Assembly: GCA_050123335.1 (NCBI GenBank)
Contig: JASFHH010000005.1
Coordinates: 5,766-69,765, forward strand
Source: JASFHF01 sp050123335
GTDB taxonomy: Bacteria; Pseudomonadota; Gammaproteobacteria; UBA12402
Direction of reading: 5' to 3'
Length of the DNA stretch: 64,000 nt
In this document: piece after piece, positions 7,316 through 15,572 of the stretch
How the letters are laid out: each line of letters begins with the position of its first letter
Position numbering within the stretch: the first letter of the stretch is position 1
The notes under the pieces: model-generated
The model's input: the letters and a program-made list of their open reading frames with translations, nothing else
What the model was told of the DNA's origin: nothing
Database searches by the model: none
Translations under genes and position numbers: made by a program

Positions 7316-7879
7316 TTATATTCCTGTCCAATAAATTTCTTCAATCAAATCCGGATGCGGTGCTGGAATAATTTCACATCCTGCTAATAATCCTTCGGTT
7401 TTAATGTGTTTTTTTGCTGCATCAATTGAAGCTTCAATGTCAGCTAATTTTCCGGTCATCACAAAATAACCTTTACCACCTAAACCGTTCGCTAATCTAA
7501 TTTCTACTAATTTTGCTGGTGATGTTTTAGCGGCTAAATCTGCTCCAACAATGCAGGATGCGATTGAAAAAGTTTCGATAATACCAACGGCATCAAATTT
7601 TTTTATTTCAGTTGTTCCGGCAACAGCGGGAATCACATCCAAATGAATTTGCGGTAAGAATAAATTATTAATTACGCCATCATCGCCAACGTTAATACCT
7701 GCTTGCAATGATTCTTCGACATCGGCAACTTCGCCCGCAAAAATAACCATATATTTACCTGGGCAGATTGGGTTGCTGTTAAGAATTGTAACCGGAGCTT
7801 TTTTGGCAATTGCATCAGTTGCAAACATGCCTCGTGCTACTGAGTTGAATTCAATTAGTCCTAGCGATGGTTTTTGCAT
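7316..7879 (-). CDS. pduT: PduT-like tandem BMC shell protein
   Basis: 187 aa, two BMC domains, closely similar in pattern to PduT along its whole length: MQKPSLGLIEFNSVARGM, then NSNPICPGKY, then FDAVGIIETFSIASCIVGAD, then GLGGKGYFVMTGKLADI, then IIPAPHPDL. In PduT a Cys at about position 38 of each subunit ligates a [4Fe-4S] cluster at the trimer pore. Here C39 in P-I-C-P-G-K occupies that place, so electron transfer across the shell, partnered by the adjacent PduS-type protein, is likely (inference from PduT). It overlaps the pduS-like gene by 29 nt and is followed after 1 nt by a pentamer gene. Confidence 0.92.
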   Translation of the reverse strand: MQKPSLGLIEFNSVARGMFATDAIAKKAPVTILNSNPICPGKYMVIFAGEVADVEESLQAGINVGDDGVINNLFLPQIHLDVIPAVAGTTEIKKFDAVGIIETFSIASCIVGADLAAKTSPAKLVEIRLANGLGGKGYFVMTGKLADIEASIDAAKKHIKTEGLLAGCEIIPAPHPDLIEEIYWTGI

Positions 7880-9209
7880 ATTTAATCTCTATATAATTAT
7901 CATTTACCTCAGTTATTTTGCCGTCAATTGACGCGTGATAAACGGCGCCTAACTTATCTTGCGGCGTAGCCGCTATAATATCACATCTGCGTACCATTTG
8001 TCCTAGATTAACTTGGGAAATTGCAGGTGCTCCAACGTGTTTGTTTAGCGGAATGCGTACCATTTTGATTTGCTGTATTCCTGCAAAAACCGGTTTGCAA
8101 TTATATTTTTCCAAGTTAAGTTTTTTCATTACCATTTGAATCGATGGTTTACGATTTTTAAATTGTGAATTGGCTTTAGCCGGTGCATTTTTATGTGGGC
8201 TTTTTACTCCACGAGATATTAATTCGCTTTTATATTCTGCAAAAATTTTGCGAGGTGAAAGATGCATAAAATCACAAGCAATCAATTCACACATGCCGCA
8301 TTGGCTACATAAAAAAGCAGAAGTAATATGCTTTGTTGGTTCAGCACTGTTGTATGCTATTGTGCGCATTGTCATGTGCGGATATAATTCGTGTCCTAAT
8401 AAATTGCGCGGGCAAAGATCGGTGCAGCGAAAGCATTGGCAGCATGCAGATTTTGTTTGTTTGATTATTTGTCCCAAAGGTTTTTTTGCTTTACGAATTA
8501 ATAAGTGATTTTTAGGTAATGCAATTACACCACTGGTAGTTTTACCGATACCTTGATTCCAATCATCAACAATTTTTCCCATCATCGGGCCGCCATCAAT
8601 TAAAACAGCGTCTTTAATTTTTAAGCCACCTGCTAATTTAATTAAATCGTTGTAAGTTGTGCCAATTGGAACAATTACAACTTTTGGTTCGCGAAGTTCT
8701 CCAATTAAAGTTACTGCGCGTTCAGTTATCGGTTTGCCGTTAACTGCATGTGCAATCTGCATTAAAGTGATTACGTTATTTACGACAATGCCAACGTTTA
8801 ATGGGATGCCGCCTTCGGGAATTATTTTTCCGGTTACTTCATACACTAATAAAAATTCATCGCCTGCGGGATAATAATTATCTAACAAATGTAATTTGAT
8901 CGATCCATCAGATGGTAAATGTTTTTTGATTGCATCAATTGCGTCGTGATAATGCGATTTTAATGCAATAATTCCTTGCTTAGCAGAAGTTGCTTGCATT
9001 GCATATTTCATGCCTTCGATTAATAATTCTGGTTTTTGTACCATCATGGTGCGATCGCTGGCAAGAAGTGGTTCGCATTCAGAACCATTAGCAATGATGG
9101 TATCAACTTTTGTTTGTAATTTTACATGTGTAGGAAATCCGCCGCCACCTGCGCCAATTATTCCGGCGTTTTTTACAGCTTGCACAATTTGTTCCGCTGT
9201 TTTTGGCAT
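7851..9209 (-). CDS. pduS: PduS/RnfC-like flavo-iron-sulfur NADH dehydrogenase
   Basis: 452 aa. The N-terminal glycine-rich IGAGGGGFPTHVKL and the NGSECEPLLASDR segment belong to the FMN/NADH-binding domain shared by NqrF/RnfC/PduS. Two ferredoxin-type motifs follow: C256-x2-C259-x2-C262-x3-C266 and C301-x2-C304-x2-C307-x4-C312. A soluble-ligand-binding beta-grasp region and a short C-terminal biotinyl-like domain end the protein. In Pdu organelles PduS reduces cobalamin. No cobalamin enzyme is encoded here, so re-oxidising NADH from the aldehyde dehydrogenase, with electrons leaving through the PduT-like shell protein, is the better guess. The start overlaps the aldehyde dehydrogenase stop. 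Confidence 0.9.
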   Translation of the reverse strand: MPKTAEQIVQAVKNAGIIGAGGGGFPTHVKLQTKVDTIIANGSECEPLLASDRTMMVQKPELLIEGMKYAMQATSAKQGIIALKSHYHDAIDAIKKHLPSDGSIKLHLLDNYYPAGDEFLLVYEVTGKIIPEGGIPLNVGIVVNNVITLMQIAHAVNGKPITERAVTLIGELREPKVVIVPIGTTYNDLIKLAGGLKIKDAVLIDGGPMMGKIVDDWNQGIGKTTSGVIALPKNHLLIRKAKKPLGQIIKQTKSACCQCFRCTDLCPRNLLGHELYPHMTMRTIAYNSAEPTKHITSAFLCSQCGMCELIACDFMHLSPRKIFAEYKSELISRGVKSPHKNAPAKANSQFKNRKPSIQMVMKKLNLEKYNCKPVFAGIQQIKMVRIPLNKHVGAPAISQVNLGQMVRRCDIIAATPQDKLGAVYHASIDGKITEVNDNYIEIKYAKTIARTN

Positions 9210-10642
9210 CAGACAATCCTAAAATATCCGCTTAATACACATCTTCTAATTCTGGTAAAGTGACGTGCGGTAGTAACACCTTCGCCGGTAGGTGAAGCAA
9301 TGGTAAAAGATGCTGGACCTTCACCTTCAATACCGAGTCCTGCAAGTGCCGGACCATTTTTTACAAAAATGGAGGTATTCATTTTTACCGCCATTTTATG
9401 CAAGTGTTCAACATTTTTTGAATGCATAACCGAAGTATGAAAACATCCATCTTCTAATTGATAAGCAATTTCAATTGCTTCATCAACATCGTTTGCACGA
9501 ATAAATGGTAATACCGGCATTAATAATTCTAATTTTGCAAATGGATGATTAGCATCAGTTTCAACAAAAGCTAAACGTTTAGATGGATCGACTTGCAATC
9601 CAATTTGTTGCAAAATTAATTGAATGTCTTTGCCAACCCATTTTTTATTTGGGTGGCCATCTTGCACAATAATTTTTTCTAATTGTTTAGCTTGGTAATT
9701 ATTAAGTTCAACTGCGCCATGTTTAATTAATGCTTTTTTTAATTCGTCTGCGCAAGCGCGAGTTGCAATAATATTTTTTTCAATTAAACAAATAATATTA
9801 TTGTCAGTGGATGCACTTATCACAATATCGCGGCCGGCTTTATCAATATCTGCAGTTTCATCAACTACAACTGGAGGATTGCCTGGTCCTGCAGCAATAA
9901 CTTTTTTGCCGGATTGCATTGCGGCATCTACTACAGCAGGGCCGCCGGTAACTACCAGCAAATTAATTTTTGGGTGTTTCATTAAAGTTTGTGCTGATTG
10001 AATTGTTGGGTTGATCACGGTTGTGATTAAGTTTGGCGGACCACCAGCAGAAATAATTGCTTTATTAATTAAGCTGATAGTTAAGACAGATATTTTTTTA
10101 GCGCTTGGATGTGGATTAAAAGCAACAGCGTTGCCTCCAGCAATCATAGCAATGGTATTGCTGATAATTGTTTCTGATGGATTAGTGCAGGGCGTGATAG
10201 AACCGATTAATCCATAAGGTGCATGTTCTAAAATGGTTAAGCCGTTGTCGCCGGTAAAAGTTATTGGTTCTAAATCTTCTATGCCCGGAGTGTTGTTAAT
10301 TGCCAATTCATTCTTTTTTAATTTATCTTCGTATCTACCAAGTCCAGTATCGGAAAGTGCTAATCGTGCAATTTGTTCAATGTTTTCGGTACAGATTTCA
10401 CGAATAGCAGTAATGATTTTTTTACGTTGCTCTATCGGAATGGTTTTATATTCGAGGAAAGCTTTTTCTGCAGCAAGAATTGCTTCTTCGATATCAGTAA
10501 AACACCCCGGGGTGTCATTAGTTTGTGTGGTGATATTTGGTTTTTGTGGTGCGCTTTTTATTTTAGTTTCCGCAGCAGGAATTACCAATTTATTAACTAC
10601 ACGATCGACAATCGAACTTATTTGTTGTTCGCTAATAGACAT
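9209..10642 (-). CDS. BMC CoA-acylating aldehyde dehydrogenase (EutE/PduP type)
   Basis: 477 aa; converts acetaldehyde or propionaldehyde plus NAD+ and CoA to acyl-CoA and NADH. Residues 3-20 (ISEQQISSIVDRVVNKLV) are an amphipathic encapsulation peptide, separated by a linker from the catalytic domain beginning near residue 48. Nucleotide-binding TPCTNPSETI (150-159) and VTGGP are present. The catalytic Cys is C285 in NNIICLIEKN, and AGPGNPPVVVD is the family signature. It is the core enzyme that accepts the aldehyde from DeoC and perhaps the class II aldolase. The NADH formed would be re-oxidised by the PduS-like protein. Confidence 0.94.
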   Translation of the reverse strand: MSISEQQISSIVDRVVNKLVIPAAETKIKSAPQKPNITTQTNDTPGCFTDIEEAILAAEKAFLEYKTIPIEQRKKIITAIREICTENIEQIARLALSDTGLGRYEDKLKKNELAINNTPGIEDLEPITFTGDNGLTILEHAPYGLIGSITPCTNPSETIISNTIAMIAGGNAVAFNPHPSAKKISVLTISLINKAIISAGGPPNLITTVINPTIQSAQTLMKHPKINLLVVTGGPAVVDAAMQSGKKVIAAGPGNPPVVVDETADIDKAGRDIVISASTDNNIICLIEKNIIATRACADELKKALIKHGAVELNNYQAKQLEKIIVQDGHPNKKWVGKDIQLILQQIGLQVDPSKRLAFVETDANHPFAKLELLMPVLPFIRANDVDEAIEIAYQLEDGCFHTSVMHSKNVEHLHKMAVKMNTSIFVKNGPALAGLGIEGEGPASFTIASPTGEGVTTARHFTRIRRCVLSGYFRIV

Positions 10643-10658
10643 AGCAGAGTCCTTCTAC

Positions 10659-10689
10659 TGTCATCCCGCGGTTTAACCGCGGGATCCAG
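10659..10689. repeat. Dispersed palindromic repeat, copy 4
   Basis: TGTCATCCCGCGG and CCGCGGGATCCA with TTTAA in the centre, between the first pentamer gene and the aldehyde dehydrogenase gene. It could modulate the ratio of shell to enzyme mRNA (inference). Confidence 0.85.
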
Positions 10690-10693
10690 TGTT

Positions 10694-10981
10694 CTATTTA
10701 GAATATTTAGTTTCGCCGTTGATTTCTAGTTCATCAACAATTGCCATAATGACAGCGTCCACTGGTTTACCGGAGGTCGAGATTGTTTGACGTGCAGAAC
10801 TTCCTGCTGCGACCAAAACAATTTCACCAACTCCAGCGCCGACGGAATCAGCTGCGATTACAAACGAATTCATCGGTTTGCCATCAATATCAACATGTTT
10901 AACGATTTGAAGTTTTAATCCTTCGAGCTTTTCATCTTTTTGGCTGGAAACCACGGTGCCGATAATTTTACCTAATTGCAT
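10694..10981 (-). CDS. Microcompartment pentamer (EutN/CcmL, BMC-P)
   Basis: 95 aa: MQLGKIIGTVVSSQKDEKLEG at the N-terminus, then LQIVKHVD, then VGAGVGEIVLVAAGSSARQT and the C-terminal DAVIMAIVDELEI. It is the most canonical of the three pentamers in this locus. It is preceded by AGGAGCTTAAGTA (Shine-Dalgarno) and lies between two palindromic repeats. It is the second gene of the operon, after the hexamer gene. Confidence 0.94.
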   Translation of the reverse strand: MQLGKIIGTVVSSQKDEKLEGLKLQIVKHVDIDGKPMNSFVIAADSVGAGVGEIVLVAAGSSARQTISTSGKPVDAVIMAIVDELEINGETKYSK

Positions 10982-11000
10982 TACTTAAGCTCCTTAGTTC

Positions 11001-11086
11001 TTGTCATCCCGAACCCAGCTTGTTGATTCGGGATCCAGGCGGTTTTTCTGGATCCCGGATAATCGCTGCGCGATTTCCGGGATAAA
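11001..11086. repeat. Two adjacent palindromic repeats, copies 5 and 6
   Basis: Copy 5 (11001-11039) has TGTCATCCCGAA and TTCGGGATCCA with the spacer CCCAGCTTGTTGA. Copy 6 (11049-11086) is inverted relative to it: TGGATCCCGGA and TTTCCGGGAT around TAATCGCTGCGCGA. They separate the BMC-H gene from the rest of the operon. Confidence 0.82.
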
Positions 11087-11172
11087 TTCCATATAGCATA
11101 ATTGATATTTGTTTTTATCATAAGGCAGCTTCTCATTTCTCCAAGACAATATTTTTTCATTTACAATGTCAT

Positions 11173-11466
11173 TTATTTGGATTTAGATTTTTCGCGACCT
11201 AAAGGTAATGCAGAATCGATATTTGCATGTGGTCTTGGGATGACATGTACCGATACTAATTCGCCAACTTGTTGTGCAGCACGGGCGCCGGCATCGGTTG
11301 CAGCTTTAACTGCGGCAACATCACCACGCACTACAGCAGTTACATAACCACCACCGATTTTTTCGTAGCTGACTAATTCAACTTTAGCGGCTTTTACCAT
11401 GGCGTCACTTGCTTCTACCATTGCAACAAAACCTTTGGTTTCGATCATTCCTAATGCATCAGACAT
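11173..11466 (-). CDS. Microcompartment hexamer shell protein (BMC-H, PduA/PduJ-like)
   Basis: 97 aa with a single BMC domain: ALGMIETKGFVAMVEASDAMVKAAKVELVSYEKIGGGYVTAVVRGDVAAV. The pore loop reads K-I-G-G-G. The C-terminal tail HVIPRPHANIDSALPLG is typical of abundant facet hexamers. It is the only BMC-H in the locus, so it should build the bulk of the facets. AAGGAGAAC precedes the ATG by 4 nt. It is first in the operon, as expected for the most abundant shell protein. Confidence 0.96.
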   Translation of the reverse strand: MSDALGMIETKGFVAMVEASDAMVKAAKVELVSYEKIGGGYVTAVVRGDVAAVKAATDAGARAAQQVGELVSVHVIPRPHANIDSALPLGREKSKSK

Positions 11467-11502
11467 GTTGTTCTCCTTAAGATATTAATAATGAATGATG
11501 CG

Positions 11503-11586
11503 ATGATATTGATGTTATAAATAAAATGCAAGCATTAGTAATCTTAATCGACCAAATTATTGATATTCGATAAAGAATTATCGAAT
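11503..11586 (-). promoter_or_regulatory. Probable BMC operon promoter and upstream inverted repeat
   Basis: Reading the minus strand, a -35 TTGCAT (11526-11531) and a -10 TATCAT (11503-11508) are separated by 17 nt and lie about 36 nt upstream of the BMC-H start. Further upstream is a perfect 9-bp inverted repeat, ATTCGATAA-AGAA-TTATCGAAT (11565-11586), a plausible operator. No regulator gene is adjacent. Confidence 0.5.
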
Positions 11587-11627
11587 TTTAATGCATCATC
11601 CGCGAAATCTACAGGTACAACTATTAG

Positions 11628-11930
11628 TTATATTTTGTTGTTTCCGATAATAGGTTTTTTCTCTTCAACATTTTCATTTTTTTTAGATTCAATTGTAGCA
11701 TTTTTAGAAAGTTCACGAATAATTTTAGCATGACATATGCCAGTGCCTACATTTATAGTAAGGCCTGTAAAAAATAAAACAAATCCCCCTATTGCTCGAA
11801 GTGCGGCAAGAGCATCTTTGGAGGTCATGCCATCTACTGATAAAACTGGGCCTCCAACCATAAGAGTAATTCCTGCCATATATAAAAAACAAGGACCTAT
11901 AGAACGTTGAAGACATCCAAAGAAACTCAT
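11628..11930 (-). CDS. Small two-helix membrane protein, unknown
   Basis: 100 aa. Two hydrophobic segments at about residues 13-35 (CFLYMAGITLMVGGPVL) and 44-68 (LAALRAIGGFVLFFTGLTINVGTGI) are followed by a charged Lys/Glu/Asn-rich tail (KKNENVEEKK). Good ribosome-binding site (AATTGGAGG) 6-7 nt before the ATG. I do not recognise the family. It is upstream of the BMC promoter on the same strand, but its own stop lies about 40 bp before the operator-like repeat, so linkage to the BMC is not shown. Confidence 0.55.
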   Translation of the reverse strand: MSFFGCLQRSIGPCFLYMAGITLMVGGPVLSVDGMTSKDALAALRAIGGFVLFFTGLTINVGTGICHAKIIRELSKNATIESKKNENVEEKKPIIGNNKI

Positions 11931-12124
11931 TTTACACCTCCAATTATTCTTAAATTACGTTACACGCGTTACAGAAATCTTATTACAATTTTACATGTAG
12001 CAATTACATTATATACAAGAGAATCTTAACAAAAAAATATTTTTTTGATCTTTTCTGCGTTATTTTTAAACAGAATAATGATGAATCGCTTGTAGTTATT
12101 TGCTTATAATTTATTGCGCAGCAG

Positions 12125-12409
12125 TTATAAAGAATCTGGTTTTTCCAACGACTTTTCCTTTTCAGTTGCAAGCCGGCGCTCGACTTTTTTAACATCTTCA
12201 GCAGCAGGAAGTGTTTCGGGTTGAATACCTCTTTCTAATAAAGTGTTACGAACTGCAGTATTGTTAGTGACGTGTTCTTTGGAAACTTCGGTTTCTGTTT
12301 TCATATTATGTTCTTTTTTATCTCGAATAAGAGTAAAATTTTTATTTCCTCCAGTTTGCTCATAAATAGAGTTTATGTGCTGCAGCACATAAAATTTACG
12401 CGCGTGCAA
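12125..12409 (-). pseudogene. dinD 3' fragment (copy A, C-terminal part)
   Basis: The translation (IYEQTGGNKNFTLIRDKKEHNMKTETEVSKEHVTNN...LPAAEDVKKVERRLATEK) matches the C-terminal half of the dinD copy at 15694-16608, with an internal deletion joining TLIRDK directly to EHNMKT. The N-terminal half of this copy is probably the fragment at 13787-14008, separated by the DUF1460 gene. DinD is a RecA-inhibiting SOS protein with a BRO-N-like domain. Confidence 0.75.
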
Positions 12410-12713
12410 ATCTTGAAATGAAGCGAGCAGCGATTGAAAAGGTCAGCACTGCTCCTACACCAAAAATTTCCGCATGGAAAGAAAATAAATCGCTCTTATA
12501 ATGGCTGCAATCATTATAAGGAATAAAACATGCGTTATTTAAATCGAGATCCACCAGCTTATATCCTAAATATCTAGAACTATAAAACTTGCAAAATAGA
12601 CTTAAAAAGGATACATTATGAAAATATTGTTAATCATTTCTCATCAAGAAGAAAAGCGTTTGTTGACATCATTAATATCAACAGGTTAAATCAAAAACAG
12701 GAACGAATTTGTG
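12410..12713. other. Decayed interval with a 23-codon ORF
   Basis: About 300 bp with no full gene. At 12618-12689 an ATG preceded by AAGGA opens a 23-codon frame (MKILLIISHQEEKRLLTSLI...), which looks like the first strand and helix of a response-regulator receiver domain cut short. It may be a gene remnant or a leader ORF for the gene at 12714. Confidence 0.35.
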
Positions 12714-13715
12714 ATGTGCAAATCGCTGAAAATTTTTGTGCTAAAATTATCATGCTTAATGGCGTTTTTTTATCTTGCGATTTTTAATAATGCTTTTGCT
12801 TCCAACAACCAAATAACAATTATACCACGATATAATATGGAAATTTTCAATCAAAAAATAACGAATATTTACACAAATCCAATTGCTCATAGCAAGGATA
12901 TAAAAAAAAGAATCAAAGCAGACAGTCAGCATTTTATCTACAAGTCTTATTTGAACGGAGCACTTGGGGAAGGACCAAAAGCATTGTTTGACAAAAGCCC
13001 TTTGTATAGAACGGATATGTTTGATTGTACTACTTTTGCTAGCACTGTTTTGGCTTTGGTAGAATCAAACAATTTAATTGAATTTAAAAAAAATATCTTA
13101 AAAGTTAGATACAAAAACAATGCGGCATTATTCATTAATCGCAATCATTTCATCAGTGTGGATTGGAATATCAATAATGAAAAGCAAGGTTTTTTAAAAG
13201 ACATTAACAGTAAAATTCTTGATGAGAAAGGAAATCCTATAGCTGTAACTGCAAACGCTTTTATAGATAAACCCAATTGGTATAAGCATTTGCGGGCAAG
13301 CACCATCAAATCATTTTATGCAATGCCAAAAGAGAAAGTAAAAATTTTATATAAAGCACTGCATGATTGCAGTTATAAAGTAAAACCACAGGCTAGCAAA
13401 ATATTGTATTTGCCATTTAGCAAGCTATTTACGAATGGTGCACCTAATCAACAACTATTTGATCAAATACCATCAGCAACAGTTATTGAAATTGTCCGAC
13501 CAAACTGGAATTTAAAAGATATCATCGGAACCAATATTAATATTTCCCATATGGGGTTTGGTATCCGCATCAAAGGCAAATTGATATTTAGAGAAGCATC
13601 CTTTGTGGATAAAAAAGTTGAAGATGTCGACCTTGAAAAATATTTAGCGCAGTACCTCAACAGCTCAACTATAAAGGGAATTCGTGTTGAAAAAATTGTA
13701 TTGCAACACCGATAA
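12714..13715 (+). CDS. Secreted DUF1460 (NlpC/P60-fold) N-acetylmuramoyl-L-alanine amidase-like protein
   Basis: 333 aa starting at the ATG at 12714. Residues 1-30 are a signal peptide (basic start, FVLKLSCLMAFFYLAIF, then NNAFA). The DUF1460 catalytic Cys is in the motif M-F-D-C-T-T-F. The second family block R-N-H-F follows, and the catalytic His lies in I-S-H-M-G-F near residue 280. Members of this family cleave peptidoglycan or its fragments in the periplasm (established for AmiA-type DUF1460 proteins). It is inserted between two pieces of a broken dinD, so it is likely acquired or relocated. Confidence 0.8.
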   Translation: MCKSLKIFVLKLSCLMAFFYLAIFNNAFASNNQITIIPRYNMEIFNQKITNIYTNPIAHSKDIKKRIKADSQHFIYKSYLNGALGEGPKALFDKSPLYRTDMFDCTTFASTVLALVESNNLIEFKKNILKVRYKNNAALFINRNHFISVDWNINNEKQGFLKDINSKILDEKGNPIAVTANAFIDKPNWYKHLRASTIKSFYAMPKEKVKILYKALHDCSYKVKPQASKILYLPFSKLFTNGAPNQQLFDQIPSATVIEIVRPNWNLKDIIGTNINISHMGFGIRIKGKLIFREASFVDKKVEDVDLEKYLAQYLNSSTIKGIRVEKIVLQHR

Positions 13716-13786
13716 AAAGTGACACATGCAGATATTATACGCAGTAATTTCACCTAAAGTCTGCATGAAATCTGGGCTTCCTTTTT
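13716..13786. other. Short spacer, no gene seen
   Basis: This spacer joins the DUF1460 gene to the truncated dinD copy. It contains no ORF or hairpin of note. Confidence 0.4.
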
Positions 13787-13822
13787 ACAGACCATTTTGT
13801 TGACGTCAACAAAATGGTCTGT
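13787..13822. repeat. 36-bp perfect palindrome centred on GACGTC (in dinD copy A)
   Basis: Each 18-nt arm reads ACAGACCATTTTGTTGAC or its exact complement; there is no spacer. Encodes the DinD segment DHFVDVNKMV on the minus strand. Related palindromes: 16390-16419 (perfect, 30 bp), 16948-16971 (imperfect), 26011-26032 (8-bp arms). Confidence 0.9.
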
Positions 13823-14008
13823 AGTGTTATGCTTGGAATTTGTACAGGCTGCTTTTGCTTTGGCTATAACATTATGGAAATTTCTCCATTCTTCATAACC
13901 TAACAATTGTTGCAGCTCACGTGCTAGCCAAAATTCTACACCGTCTTCAGTTTTTTGAGCATGTTCTTCAAAGTTATTTGTTAATGTGTAAATAAAAATC
14001 GTTTTAAT
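13787..14008 (-). pseudogene. dinD 5' fragment (copy A), truncated at a palindrome
   Basis: The minus-strand translation runs from FIYTLTNNFEEHAQKT through WLARELQQLLGYEEW to TTDHFVDVNKMV, matching residues 5 to about 80 of the dinD copy at 15694. The start codon is ATT instead of ATG. Homology stops at the right edge of a 36-bp perfect palindrome. Confidence 0.8.
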
Positions 14009-14012
14009 TTTC

Positions 14013-15113
14013 TTAATGCCATCTATATCTAAATTTTAAATTATTGAATTTATTATATCCAATATAATTCATATGCTGAAGCCGTCCCACAAGAATGCCT
14101 GGGGCAATATTCAATTTTTTGGCAAATTCAATAATCAGGGCGGTACTCAGTTTATCATTTTTCTTTAACCATTCATTTAAGCGTGATGAAGGGATTAAAG
14201 TTTCTGCTGCATATTTATCTGCTTCTAATTCTTCGGAAGATTTATTTACAGTCTTGTTATTTATTTCAACAAAAAATTCTTTTTTGCTGTGTTTAATTAT
14301 GTGACCTATTTCATGAAAGATTGTGAACCATAAAATGTCGGCTGTTTTACCTCTTAAGCTTAATTGAACTAATGCTTTTTCAGGATTCAACCAGCAAGAA
14401 GCTCCATAAATAGGAACTTTTGGAAAAGGCTTTATAAAGACAATGGCGATTCCACAATCAGCACAAATATTCTTTAATTTAGGAACAAATATTTCTGGAT
14501 CTTTTTCTTTAGTAAGCGCGCGCATTTGATCGAGTGATGAAATTAATTTTTCTTTATCAAATAGTTTGCATTGAATTTTTTCTCCTTCAAGCTCTCCCTT
14601 TCTTAACCAAACGCTAATAGCACCAATATCTGATTTTAGATTCATGGCTTTCCTAAATGCAAGCCGTCGCCGTGTCCATCCTTGTTCCCATTGCTCTGGT
14701 GTGGCTACTCCAAAAAAATTTAATATGGCAATCATTTGCTCCGCAACAGTATCGCCACATTTAAGAAGCCAACCTCTTTTTTTCATTTCTTTGATTGGAA
14801 ACTGCTTAAGCCAATCTTTTTCTGCAGTTAAACGTTCTAACTCTTTTTGCTGGGCAAGGTAAGCACGGTAATTGGCTTCTCTTTGATTCCAAAATGCAGC
14901 AGGAGTACCAAGTGCTCTTTCCAACTGAATAGCTGTCTCTGAAGTAATTGCGGCTTTACCTTTGATAATTTCGTTGATAGTTTTTAATGGGCGACCAATA
15001 CGTTCTGCAAGCGCTACTTGAGTCATACCTCGTTCTTCAAGAATTTCAAGCAATGTTGCTCCAGGGGCAGAAACGATGTCTGGTTGGTAAAAAAGTTTAC
15101 TTTTTTCAATCAT
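14013..15113 (-). CDS. higA: HigA-type antitoxin fused to ImmA/IrrE zinc peptidase domain
   Basis: 366 aa from the ATG at 15113, 5 nt behind GGAGGA. Residues 15-75 are an XRE-type helix-turn-helix of the HigA/VapI family (GATLLEILEERGMTQVALAERIGRP..INEIIKGKAAIT). The second half is an ImmA/IrrE (COG2856) metallopeptidase: zinc motif H-E-I-G-H in WFTIFHEIGHIIKH, then the downstream Glu region EELEADKYAAETLIP. The upstream HigB-like gene overlaps by 8 nt, so this is a toxin-first module with an antitoxin that carries its own protease-like domain. It probably represses the module. Confidence 0.9.
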   Translation of the reverse strand: MIEKSKLFYQPDIVSAPGATLLEILEERGMTQVALAERIGRPLKTINEIIKGKAAITSETAIQLERALGTPAAFWNQREANYRAYLAQQKELERLTAEKDWLKQFPIKEMKKRGWLLKCGDTVAEQMIAILNFFGVATPEQWEQGWTRRRLAFRKAMNLKSDIGAISVWLRKGELEGEKIQCKLFDKEKLISSLDQMRALTKEKDPEIFVPKLKNICADCGIAIVFIKPFPKVPIYGASCWLNPEKALVQLSLRGKTADILWFTIFHEIGHIIKHSKKEFFVEINNKTVNKSSEELEADKYAAETLIPSSRLNEWLKKNDKLSTALIIEFAKKLNIAPGILVGRLQHMNYIGYNKFNNLKFRYRWH

Positions 15114-15441
15114 GGGTATCCTCCACATTTATTATTTTTATAGCGTTAACTAAATTCCAATTTATTCCACCACCATCTTTTTTATTTATACTCTTATTTG
15201 TTGGTTCAAATATCAATCTTAATGGATGTTCCAAATCAAGAGAAAGCAACCCTTTTTTATCACCTATTAGTTCGTGGCAACGACCTGGTAATGTCTTAAA
15301 AGCTTCTAAATTAGGAGCAGCTTGTAAATCATCAAGGCGCGCTCTAATCTTTCGGGCACAATTTTTACCATAAGTTTTAAGCAACTTTTTTTCTGAGTTA
15401 CAGATTTTCTGAAGCTTTTTATTTTTAAAGGTGATCTCCAT
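15106..15441 (-). CDS. higB: HigB-like toxin (RelE superfamily)
   Basis: 111 aa with the HigB 'plasmid maintenance system killer' pattern: N-terminal FKNKKLQKICNSEKKLLKTYGKNCARKIRARLDDLQAAPNLEAF, then LPGRCHELIGDKKGLLSLDLEHPLRLIFEP. Expected activity is ribosome-dependent mRNA cleavage. It precedes and overlaps the higA-like gene. A GGAGATCACC ribosome-binding stretch precedes the ATG on the minus strand. Confidence 0.88.
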   Translation of the reverse strand: MEITFKNKKLQKICNSEKKLLKTYGKNCARKIRARLDDLQAAPNLEAFKTLPGRCHELIGDKKGLLSLDLEHPLRLIFEPTNKSINKKDGGGINWNLVNAIKIINVEDTHD

Positions 15442-15572
15442 GTTATAAATGCGTCTACCCTTATTTTTATTAATAATTATTAAAAAGTGTAGTATAGATT
15501 TCGTGGCAAGTCAAATTATATTTAACCTTTTGGGTTAAATATAATTTAGAAAATTCAACGTTTTGGGAATTA

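Noticed and set aside
12000..12040. Possible PmrA-type box upstream of the 100-aa membrane gene
   Set aside because: GTTAAGATT is followed by CTTGTATAT but the -10 overlaps the second half-site, so spacing does not match the other five.
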